A stretch of 64,000 bases of DNA from the NCBI RefSeq assembly GCF_947488135.1, contig NZ_CANKYW010000001.1, positions 930,001 to 994,000 of the forward strand, read 5' to 3'. The stretch's first letter is position 1. Every line of letters begins with the position of its first letter. Of this stretch, positions 25,551 through 33,124 are shown piece by piece. The notes beneath the pieces are model-generated. The model was not told the origin of the DNA. It worked only from the letters and a program-made list of their open reading frames with translations, and made no database searches. The translations under genes and the position numbers were made by a program. Source of the stretch: an uncultured Marivita sp. Its GTDB lineage: Bacteria; Pseudomonadota; Alphaproteobacteria; Rhodobacterales; Rhodobacteraceae.

Positions 25551-26458
25551 TCCGCGCCATCGTTTTCTCTGTCGCTCTGTTCGGTCCGACCCTTGCAGCT
25601 GCGCAAACGCTCGAAATCCAGACCGTCACCGATGGCGTTTGGGCGATCGTGGGCGAGAAAGAACAGCGCAGCCCCGAGAACCTCGCGAACAACGCGACAT
25701 TCGGGCTTGTCCTGACCGATAATGGCGCGGTCCTGATCGATCCGGGCGGGTCGTGGAAGGGGGCCGAGGCGTTGCACGCGGCGATCCGCGGCGTGACCGA
25801 TCAACCCGTGACTCATGTCATCAACACCGGCGGTCAGGATCACCGCTGGCTTGGCAATGGCTATTGGCAGGCGCAAGGGGCCAGCCTGATCGCGTCCGAG
25901 GACGCCGTCGCCGATCACCGCGCGCGTGGCTCCATGCAGATGACGGCGCTTTCGCAATTGCTAGGGGCGGCACTGGAGGGCACGGAGCCATCTTACGCGG
26001 ACGTGACCTTCTCCGACAGCTATACGCTGGACCTGGGTGGTTTGACCTTCGAAATCATGCACCCCGGCGCTGCCCACACGCCCGGTGACAGCTTTGTCTG
26101 GGTTGCGGATCGTCACGTCGTCTTCACCGGTGACATTGTCTATGTCGAGCGGATCCTCGGCGTCGGTGATCAGAGTTCGATCACCGAATGGCCCGCAGCC
26201 TTCGAGGCGGTCGCGGCCACCGGTGCCACCCATGTCGTCCCCGGCCACGGCCACGCAACGACACTGGAACAGGCGCGCGCGGATACCTACGACTATCTCA
26301 TGAACCTGCGTGCCCAGATCGGCGCGCTATTGGACGAGGGCGGTGACATCATGGACGCGCCCGCAGTCGATCAATCGGCGTTCAGCTATCTTGAACAATT
26401 CGATGCGCTGGCCGCTCGCAACGCCCAGACGGCGTTCCAGCAGATGGAATGGGAGTGA
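25535..26458 (+). CDS. Secreted MBL-fold hydrolase with degenerate metal motif
   Basis: The protein starts at ATG 25535 or GTG 25547, within the end of the thioredoxin-like gene, and has a signal peptide (VFSVALFGPTLAAAQ). It has a metallo-beta-lactamase fold: DNGAVLIDPGGSWKGAE, HPGAAHTPGDSFVW, VFTGDIVYVERI, and VPGHGHATTLEQ at the end. The usual HxHxDH metal motif is replaced by TGGQDHRW, so part of the zinc site is missing while the later His and Asp remain. It resembles SoxH-like hydrolases exported to the periplasm. It is the last gene of the arsR operon. Catalysis may be lost or use one metal. Confidence 0.78.
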   Translation: MVGLVIRAIVFSVALFGPTLAAAQTLEIQTVTDGVWAIVGEKEQRSPENLANNATFGLVLTDNGAVLIDPGGSWKGAEALHAAIRGVTDQPVTHVINTGGQDHRWLGNGYWQAQGASLIASEDAVADHRARGSMQMTALSQLLGAALEGTEPSYADVTFSDSYTLDLGGLTFEIMHPGAAHTPGDSFVWVADRHVVFTGDIVYVERILGVGDQSSITEWPAAFEAVAATGATHVVPGHGHATTLEQARADTYDYLMNLRAQIGALLDEGGDIMDAPAVDQSAFSYLEQFDALAARNAQTAFQQMEWE

Positions 26459-26515
26459 CGCAGGTGCAACGCCGGGTTCGAAGGCCAATCGTCAAGAACC
26501 GCGCGTCCTCGGTTG

Positions 26516-26529
26516 CTGATCTGCATCAA
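26516..26529. promoter_or_regulatory. FNR/FnrL-like box CTGATCTGCATCAA
   Basis: One mismatch to TTGAT-N4-ATCAA, centred about 120 bp upstream of the PHA synthase start in the 184-bp gap after the MBL gene. It would place PHA synthesis under oxygen control. Not tested. Confidence 0.5.
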
Positions 26530-26642
26530 GGCGGTTGTGCCAATTTCTTGCGAAGTACGGCATGTCTATCTCGCTGGTCTTGCCAGCGCCCTCATGCAGA
26601 TCGCGACCTGAGATCAGACACAGCAGCATTGGAAAGACCCGG

Positions 26643-28463
26643 ATGACCAAGAAGAGACAGAAATCCAAGATACCTGTCCCGAAAGCCGAACGGGTTTCGC
26701 TTCCCGATGTGGTCGCGACACCGCCATCCCCGCAGGTGACGCAGAAAGACGCGCACCCGCACGAAAATCTGGATCGCGCCTCCCGCGCGGCAGTGGCTTA
26801 TATGTCCGCTGGCGTCTCGCCTCATGCCTTCATCGCAGCATGGAGCGATTGGGCGGTGCATCTCGCCCGGTCTCCGGGACGCCAGCTTGAATTGGCCGAA
26901 CGCGCGCATGAGAACATGGCCAAGCTTGTCGGGCAGGCCATTGCCCCCAAATCGGAAACGGCCCCCGCGTTCGCGCCGAAGCCCTATGACCACCGCTTCC
27001 GCCATCCGGGGTGGAAGACACCGCCGTTCAAGGCCATGCAGCAGGGCTTCCTCGCGGTTCAGGACTGGTGGGATTACGCCACGGACCACATGCGTGGCTT
27101 GCGCGCCGAAGATGCAGACAGGACGCGTTTCATGGCGCGCCAGTTCCTCGATCTCTGGTCACCATCGAATTTCCCTGCGCTCAACCCCGAGATCATCGAA
27201 GAAACCCGCAAGTCGCGCGGCCGGAACCTCGTCGACGGCGCGCGCAATTTCACGCATGACGTCGTGACCACCGTCGCGCAGATCCACGAACCCGCCCCGG
27301 ACGGCTACAAGGTGGGCGAAGATCTTGCCTGTACACCGGGCGAAGTGGTGTTTCGCAACGACCTGTTCGAACTGATTCAATACGCGCCAAAGACCGAGAA
27401 CGTACAATCGGAACCGGTCCTGATCGTTCCGGCGTGGATCATGAAATACTACATTCTCGATCTCTCGCCGCAGAACTCCATGGTCAAGTATCTGGTGGAG
27501 CAGGGCTTTACCGTCTTCATGATTTCGTGGTGCAACCCGACCGCCAGTCAGGCCGATCTGTCGCTTGAGGATTACCGCAAGCGCGGAGTGATCGCGGCGC
27601 TCGATGCGGTGAATGCCATCGTGCCGGAACGCAAGGTTCATGCGGTTGGATACTGCCTCGGCGGGACGATCCTTGCCATTGCGGCAGCCACGATGGCCCG
27701 CGACAAGGATGACCGGCTCGCCTCGATCTCGCTCATGGCGACCCAAGTGGATTTCGCTGAAGCGGGCGAGCTTCTGTTGTTTCTCGATGAAAGCCAGATC
27801 GCGTTTCTCGAGGACATGATGTGGGAAAAGGGCTATCTCGACCGCCCGCAAATGGCGCGCGCCTTTTCCACGATCCGGTCCGAGGACCTGATCTATTCCC
27901 GCGCGGTCCGGCGCTATTTCCTCGGTAAGCAGGATGTCCCCACAGATATGGGGGTCTGGGTGTCCGACACGACCCGGATGCCCGCGCGGATGCATTCCGA
28001 GTACCTGCGTGGACTGTTCCTCGAAAACCGCCTCACGGCAGGCAGGTTCGCGGTCGAGGGACGGGTGATCGCGCTGAAGGATATCTCGGCCCCGATCTTC
28101 GCCGTCGGCACGGAAACCGATCACATTGCGCCGTGGAAATCGATCTACAAGACCCAGCTGTTCACCGACAGCGACCTCACCTTCGTCCTGACCAGCGGCG
28201 GTCATAACAGTGGCATCGTCAACCCGCCTGAGCCAGAGCGCGGGCATCACCGTGTCTCGCACCGTCCTGCCGGGGCGCTCTATATCGGACCGGATGCGTG
28301 GTTCGCACAAAATGCGCCGCAACCGGGATCGTGGTGGCCGGCCTGGAAAGCCTGGCTTGGTGAGAGAAGCAGCGGACGCTCCGCCCCTCCACCTATGGGG
28401 GCGCCGAAGTCCGGGTTGGTGCCACTCGTCCCGGCTCCCGGAACCTACGTTCACCAGATATGA
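26643..28463 (+). CDS. phaC: Class I poly(3-hydroxyalkanoate) synthase
   Basis: A 606-residue enzyme that polymerises (R)-3-hydroxyacyl-CoA into storage polyester on granules. The N-terminal PHA-synthase domain is clear (SNFPALNPEIIEETRKSRGRNLV). The alpha/beta-hydrolase part holds the lipase-like box GYCLGG with catalytic Cys338, the Asp in VGTETDHIAPW and the His in TSGGHNSGIVNPP. Trp-rich VPAWIMKYYILDLS is typical of class I. The N-terminus (MTKKRQKSKIPVPKAE) is a basic, variable extension. No phasin or phaAB lies nearby, so this may be an extra copy tied to low-oxygen conditions by the FNR-like box upstream. Confidence 0.92.
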   Translation: MTKKRQKSKIPVPKAERVSLPDVVATPPSPQVTQKDAHPHENLDRASRAAVAYMSAGVSPHAFIAAWSDWAVHLARSPGRQLELAERAHENMAKLVGQAIAPKSETAPAFAPKPYDHRFRHPGWKTPPFKAMQQGFLAVQDWWDYATDHMRGLRAEDADRTRFMARQFLDLWSPSNFPALNPEIIEETRKSRGRNLVDGARNFTHDVVTTVAQIHEPAPDGYKVGEDLACTPGEVVFRNDLFELIQYAPKTENVQSEPVLIVPAWIMKYYILDLSPQNSMVKYLVEQGFTVFMISWCNPTASQADLSLEDYRKRGVIAALDAVNAIVPERKVHAVGYCLGGTILAIAAATMARDKDDRLASISLMATQVDFAEAGELLLFLDESQIAFLEDMMWEKGYLDRPQMARAFSTIRSEDLIYSRAVRRYFLGKQDVPTDMGVWVSDTTRMPARMHSEYLRGLFLENRLTAGRFAVEGRVIALKDISAPIFAVGTETDHIAPWKSIYKTQLFTDSDLTFVLTSGGHNSGIVNPPEPERGHHRVSHRPAGALYIGPDAWFAQNAPQPGSWWPAWKAWLGERSSGRSAPPPMGAPKSGLVPLVPAPGTYVHQI

Positions 28464-28529
28464 CCCTGCGAAGCTCCTTAGCGTGCGTGGCTCATTATCC
28501 TTGGGCGCTCGCGGCGTAGACGGGAGGCT

Positions 28530-29207
28530 CTAACCCGTCACGACACCATCTCCAACGACGATCTGCCGTCGACAGACAGCGGCGATCTTCTCGTCATGGG
28601 TCGAGATGAGGAAAGTCGTCCCTTCCTCCCGGTTGATCTCCGAAATCAGGTCCATCACTTGCATCGCCGAGGCGCGGTCGAGGTTGCCCGTCGGTTCATC
28701 CGCCAACACAAGCTCGGGGCTGTTCATCAGGGCACGGGCCACCGCGACCCGTTGCTTCTGCCCGCCCGACAGTTTGGCCGTGGGGAAATCGATCCGCTCC
28801 GCCAGCCCCATGCGCGTCAGCAAAACCCGCCCCCGGTCGCGCGCCTGAGGCGTTTCGCGGCCCTCGCGCACGGCCGTAGGGAAGATCACGTTTTCCAGCG
28901 CGGTGAAGTCGGGCAGCAAATTGTGGAATTGGAACACGAACCCGATATGGGCGTTGCGAAAGTCGGTGAGTGCGGTGTCATCCGCGGCGATCATGTCCTG
29001 ACCCAACATGATATAGCTGCCGGAAGTGGGTTTCATCAAAGTGCCGAGAATGGTCAGAAGCGTGCTCTTGCCCGACCCGGACGGCCCCAGAAGCGCCGCC
29101 ATTTCGCCCGTGTCGAGGTGCAGGGACAACCCGCGCAACACCCGCGTCGCGGCCTCGCCCGTGCCGTAGGTCTTGACCAGATCGCGGACCTCCAGAAGCG
29201 TGCTCAT
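28530..29207 (-). CDS. ABC transporter ATP-binding protein (LolD/MacB type)
   Basis: A 225-residue ATPase with Walker A GPSGSGKST, the FxNLLPDFTALENV segment typical of LolD/MacB, the LSGGQKQRVAVARAL signature, Walker B LVLADEPT and an H-loop His (LISTHD). It overlaps the FtsX-type permease gene by 4 bp and forms a tripartite unit with the downstream-numbered permease and adaptor. It powers lipoprotein transfer or efflux across the envelope. Confidence 0.92.
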   Translation of the reverse strand: MSTLLEVRDLVKTYGTGEAATRVLRGLSLHLDTGEMAALLGPSGSGKSTLLTILGTLMKPTSGSYIMLGQDMIAADDTALTDFRNAHIGFVFQFHNLLPDFTALENVIFPTAVREGRETPQARDRGRVLLTRMGLAERIDFPTAKLSGGQKQRVAVARALMNSPELVLADEPTGNLDRASAMQVMDLISEINREEGTTFLISTHDEKIAAVCRRQIVVGDGVVTG

Positions 29208-30409
29208 TGACCGATCGCCGTGACAGGATCGACCCGGGCGGCCGATCGGGCGGGCAGGATCGAGGCGAGGATCGCACCGATCACCGTCAGAGTGACTGCC
29301 AGACCATAGGACCCCTGTGTGATGTCCAGCGGCAGCATGCCCGGTCGGAACGCCTCTCGCGGCGGAAAGGGCAAGAGCGCGAGGTATCCCAGAGCGGCGC
29401 CCGTGATGCCGCCCATCAATCCGATCAAGGCGCCTTGCGTGACAAATACGAACAGAACGAAACCGCGTCCGGCACCCATCGCGCGCATGATCCCGATCTC
29501 CGGGCGGCGGCGATACGTGGACAGCAACAGCGCCGAGGCGACACCGATCACGATGGTGATCAGCGCGAAGGTCTTGAGGAAATACCCGGTCTGGGCCTGT
29601 GCGTTCAGCGCCTCCATGAGTTGCTCTGCGCCGTCCGTCCAGGGCACCGCGTCAAGCCCCGTCAAAGCCCGGATCCGAAGGGCGGTGGCATCGGCGGCAT
29701 TCAGATCGTTGAGCTTGATTTCGATCTGAGACACCCCCTGTGGCATCTCGAACAATGTCCGGGCGGTCGACAGGCTGACGAAGGCGCGTGCGCCGTCCAT
29801 CGCACCATTGCCGGTCTCGAAGATGCCGCTCAGCGTCAGGATCGCCGCAACACCCTTGGAGCTTTCCAGCCGCACCGTCTGCCCCAGGGACAAGGCAAGG
29901 TCATCGACAAGATCACGCCCGAGGGAGATCAAGCCAGGACCCACCCGCACATCGCCGTCGACCATGTATCCTGCCAGATCGAGGATGGCGGATTCGCGCC
30001 CCAGCTCGAGCCCGGTAACGCTCACCTGTGCCACCTGCGCCCCGCGTGTCAGGAACCCGGCGCCGGTGATCTGTGGCGACACGGCCCGCACGCCGCTCAC
30101 CTCCTCGATCAGCGGCAGCCATGTCGCGGCCTCGGCCAACGTGGCTGTACGGGTCCGCCCGCGTTCGGCCACGACCAGCACATGACCTTCGGGCGAGATC
30201 AGCAGGGCAGGATCATCCGTCTCGGCCTCGATGGTGATGTGCGACAGGTCCCCGACGGTCCGCGACAGAATGAATTCGGCCAAGCCCCCGATCAGCGCCG
30301 ACATGAAGATGAAGATGAACACACCCACGGCCACGCCCGCCACGAGCAAGGCGGTCTGCGCCTTGTTCGCGGTCAGATAGCGTGTCGCGATCTTCAAACC
30401 GTAAAGCAT
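29204..30409 (-). CDS. FtsX/MacB-type ABC permease
   Basis: A 401-residue membrane protein with one N-terminal helix (ALLVAGVAVGVFIFIFMSALI), a ~220-residue periplasmic domain, and three C-terminal helices including TYRRRPEIGIMRAMGAG, the coupling segment of MacB/LolC permeases. It overlaps the adaptor gene by one base and the ATPase gene by 4 bp. Likely a mechanotransmission-type exporter subunit; substrate unknown. Confidence 0.9.
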   Translation of the reverse strand: MLYGLKIATRYLTANKAQTALLVAGVAVGVFIFIFMSALIGGLAEFILSRTVGDLSHITIEAETDDPALLISPEGHVLVVAERGRTRTATLAEAATWLPLIEEVSGVRAVSPQITGAGFLTRGAQVAQVSVTGLELGRESAILDLAGYMVDGDVRVGPGLISLGRDLVDDLALSLGQTVRLESSKGVAAILTLSGIFETGNGAMDGARAFVSLSTARTLFEMPQGVSQIEIKLNDLNAADATALRIRALTGLDAVPWTDGAEQLMEALNAQAQTGYFLKTFALITIVIGVASALLLSTYRRRPEIGIMRAMGAGRGFVLFVFVTQGALIGLMGGITGAALGYLALLPFPPREAFRPGMLPLDITQGSYGLAVTLTVIGAILASILPARSAARVDPVTAIGQ

Positions 30410-31569
30410 CAGGGCCGCTCCACCGAGACAACCTGACCGTCAGCGACCCCCGCCGCGTCGACGATCACCACGTCCCCTTCGACAAGCCCGTCCGTCGCGA
30501 TCAGACGGGCGGCGGGCCAATCCACGACGCCCACGGATCGTGCTTCGGCCACGCCGTCCACCACCACGAAGACCGCGTTTCCGTTCACCAAAGCGGTGCG
30601 CGGAACGGTGAGCGCCGCGTCGCGCTCTTCGACGATGATATTCGTCGCGACGGTCAAGCCGACCGGGGCCCTGACGGCTTCGTCGAAGCTGATCTCGATG
30701 GCCAGCCCTCCGGTCGCGGCGTTCACGCGGTTCGACACGTAGCTGACGTGACCGTCATGGGTTCCGGTCTGCCCTGCCAGTTGCAGGGCCGCAGCCTGAC
30801 CGGTTTCGATCTGCGTCGCATACGCCTCGTCGACATCCGCTTCGACCACCAGCTCGCTCAGATCGGCCAAGGTCAACAGCCGGGTGGAGGGGCTGACAGC
30901 CTGCCCCATTTCGACATCGAGTTCGAGCACCGTGCCCGCCGCGGGGGCCCGGAGGGTATAGGTGTCGAGCGCAATTCGCGCCTGATCCAAAAACGCGGTC
31001 AGCCGCGCCACCTCCTGCGTCGCCGCTTGCAAGGCAAAGGCGTTGGCCTCCAGCGTCGTTCGGGCGATCGTGCCGCCAAGCGACAACGCGCGGTCGTAAT
31101 CCTCGGACGCCTGCTGCTGCGCCACGATGGCAGCATCCAGCGCCGCCATCGCCTGCCGGACCGCCGCGTTCTGTGCCGCCGCATCAACCTGCGCCAGAAC
31201 CTGATCGGTCTCCACCACATCGCCTTCCGCGACGGGAAGCTCCACCAGCGTTCCTGACACTGTGGGGCTGACGTCGACCGAATGCACGGCGGCGATCCGG
31301 CCGTTGACCGCAAGAACGCGTGTCACTGGCGCGCGCTCGGCGATTTCGACGATCACGGGCGTCGGGCGCGGCGCCCAGAACTGCGACGTCGCAATCGCAG
31401 CAATGACCAGCCCGATCAGCGCGACTGCTGCCCAGACCCAGAATCGTGATGTGCGGGCAGGCGCTGGTTGAGCGGGACGCAACGCGGGAACGCGCGCGCC
31501 CGGTGATGCCTCGGACTGTGGCGAAAACCCGTTGTTATTCCTCGTTTTTTCATCTTCCGCAGCGGCCAC
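30409..31569 (-). CDS. HlyD-family periplasmic adaptor
   Basis: A 386-residue protein; the GTG at 31569 is chosen because GAAGGA lies 6 nt upstream, with an in-frame ATG at 31608 as alternative. One N-terminal membrane helix (FWVWAAVALIGLVIAAIA) is followed by a lipoyl half (VSPTVSGTLVELPVAEGDVVETDQVLAQVD), an alpha hairpin rich in Ala and Gln, the second lipoyl half (LRAPAAGTVLELDVEMGQ) and a beta-barrel. This is the membrane-fusion partner of the ABC exporter encoded after it. Its promoter region is shared with cbpA. Confidence 0.88.
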   Translation of the reverse strand: MAAAEDEKTRNNNGFSPQSEASPGARVPALRPAQPAPARTSRFWVWAAVALIGLVIAAIATSQFWAPRPTPVIVEIAERAPVTRVLAVNGRIAAVHSVDVSPTVSGTLVELPVAEGDVVETDQVLAQVDAAAQNAAVRQAMAALDAAIVAQQQASEDYDRALSLGGTIARTTLEANAFALQAATQEVARLTAFLDQARIALDTYTLRAPAAGTVLELDVEMGQAVSPSTRLLTLADLSELVVEADVDEAYATQIETGQAAALQLAGQTGTHDGHVSYVSNRVNAATGGLAIEISFDEAVRAPVGLTVATNIIVEERDAALTVPRTALVNGNAVFVVVDGVAEARSVGVVDWPAARLIATDGLVEGDVVIVDAAGVADGQVVSVERP

Positions 31570-31662
31570 GGTCGGTCCTTCCCAATCACCAGTACAGGAT
31601 CGGAGCAATCGCTCCAGTCAGACCCTCCCACCGGCAGAATAGGCTCGAACGCCTTTCCCGCA

Positions 31663-31676
31663 TTGACTTGGATCAG
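31663..31676. promoter_or_regulatory. FNR/FnrL-like box TTGACTTGGATCAG
   Basis: TTGAC-N4-ATCAG, one mismatch from the TTGAC-N4-ATCAA form accepted by FnrL. It lies in the divergent region between the HlyD adaptor and cbpA genes, 112 bp before the cbpA start. It could serve either direction. Not tested. Confidence 0.4.
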
Positions 31677-31774
31677 CGACGGGTCGGTTGTGGTCGTGGC
31701 AGTTTGCGCGGATAGTATCCGCTTTCGCACCGTCCGCCCGATAAAGCGCCGGTTTTCGAAAACAGGGAGCCCGG

Positions 31775-32719
31775 ATGTCCAACGACCCTTACAAAGCACT
31801 TGGTCTGACCAAGGACGCCACTGCCGATGAGATCAAGAAGGCATATCGCAAGCTGGTTCGCACCAGCCACCCCGATCTGCATCCCGACGATGCCGGGGCC
31901 GAAGCCCGGTTCAAGGCGATCTCGGCCGCCTACGAGATCCTGAAAGACCCCGAAACCCGCGCGCGCTACGATGCCGGCGAAATCGACGGCCTAGGCGCAG
32001 AGCGTCCGCAACGGCAATATTACCGGGATTTCGCCGACGCCTCCGACAACACCTACCAGCAAGGGCACGGGTTCGGCCCCGATGTCGATCCGGCGGATAT
32101 CTTCGCGGAAATCCTGCGCAACCGGGGTCGCACCTCTGGTGCCGATTTCGGCGATCGCGGGTTTTCGGCGCGCGGTGCCGATGCACGCTATTCGCTCAAC
32201 GTGCCGTTTTTGGATGCCGCCCGCGGTGCTGAGACGCGGATCACGCTCCCCGATGGCCAGAGCCTTGCCGTCAAGATCCCGAAAGGGACCGAGGATGGCC
32301 AGACCCTGCGGCTCCGCGGCAAGGGTGCGCCGGGATACGGCGGCGGTGCTGCCGGGGATGCGCTCATCACCGTTTTTGTGCAGCCGCATTCGGTTTTCCG
32401 CCGCGAGGGCGACGATATTCTGCTGACGCTGCCCATCACGCTCGATGAGGCGGTGCTCGGCGGCAAGGTCACGACACCGACCATCGACGGACCCGTCGGT
32501 CTGACGATCCCGGCAGGCGCGAATTCCGGTCAGATCTTGCGACTGCGCGGTCGCGGGATCGAGCGGGCGGGCCGCAAGACGAAGGGCGATCAGCGCGTCG
32601 AGCTCAAGATCGTCACGCCGCCGACCATCGACGCGGGCCTGCGCGATTTTCTCGAGGAATGGCGCAAGACGCACAGCCATGATCCGCGTGTTGATCTGAT
32701 GAAAAGGGCCAGCGCATGA
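31775..32719 (+). CDS. cbpA: DnaJ-class co-chaperone CbpA
   Basis: A 314-residue protein with an N-terminal J domain (residues 4-68, including the HPD triad in RTSHPDLHPDDAG), a Gly/Phe-poor linker and the two beta-barrel substrate-binding domains (RYSLNVPFLDAARGAETRITLPDG, DILLTLPITLDEAVLGGKVTTPTIDG). It lacks the zinc-finger repeat of DnaJ, as CbpA does. It stimulates DnaK and can bind DNA. It overlaps cbpM by 4 bp. The FNR-like box upstream suggests induction at low oxygen. Confidence 0.92.
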   Translation: MSNDPYKALGLTKDATADEIKKAYRKLVRTSHPDLHPDDAGAEARFKAISAAYEILKDPETRARYDAGEIDGLGAERPQRQYYRDFADASDNTYQQGHGFGPDVDPADIFAEILRNRGRTSGADFGDRGFSARGADARYSLNVPFLDAARGAETRITLPDGQSLAVKIPKGTEDGQTLRLRGKGAPGYGGGAAGDALITVFVQPHSVFRREGDDILLTLPITLDEAVLGGKVTTPTIDGPVGLTIPAGANSGQILRLRGRGIERAGRKTKGDQRVELKIVTPPTIDAGLRDFLEEWRKTHSHDPRVDLMKRASA

Positions 32720-33045
32720 CCGACAGATTTTCCGAAGACGATGTCGTCACCACCGTAACCCGCCTCACGCGAAGCCAACTCGTGAGCTTTGTCGAGGGCG
32801 AACTCGTCCGTCCCGAACGCGAGAGCAGCGGCTATATCTACCGCCGCGTCGATATCGCGCGATTGGAGTTGTTGTGTGATCTGTCCCATGACCTTGATCT
32901 CGACGAGACGGCTTTGGGCATCGTGATCTCGCTCATCGACCAATTGCACGCGGCTCGGCAAGACCTAGCCACCATGGCGCGCGCGATAGACTCGCTTCCG
33001 GCTGACACGCAGGCACAGATCATGGCAGCCATGAAGAAGACCTGA
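32716..33045 (+). CDS. cbpM: CbpM-like chaperone modulator
   Basis: A 109-residue MerR-like/CbpM protein starting in an ATGA overlap with cbpA. It has the family's short helix-turn-helix-like start (VTRLTRSQLVSFVEGELVRP), YRRVDIARLELLCDLSHDLDLDETALGIVISLIDQL, and a helical tail. CbpM binds the J domain of CbpA and restrains it. The gene order is the same as in enterobacteria. Confidence 0.85.
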   Translation: MTDRFSEDDVVTTVTRLTRSQLVSFVEGELVRPERESSGYIYRRVDIARLELLCDLSHDLDLDETALGIVISLIDQLHAARQDLATMARAIDSLPADTQAQIMAAMKKT

Positions 33046-33124
33046 GAACCGCTCGGGGGGTCACAAATGGTCCGCAAGCTGAGCTATCGGTTCAGCGCGG
33101 CAGCACGCGCTCTGTAGCAGCACC

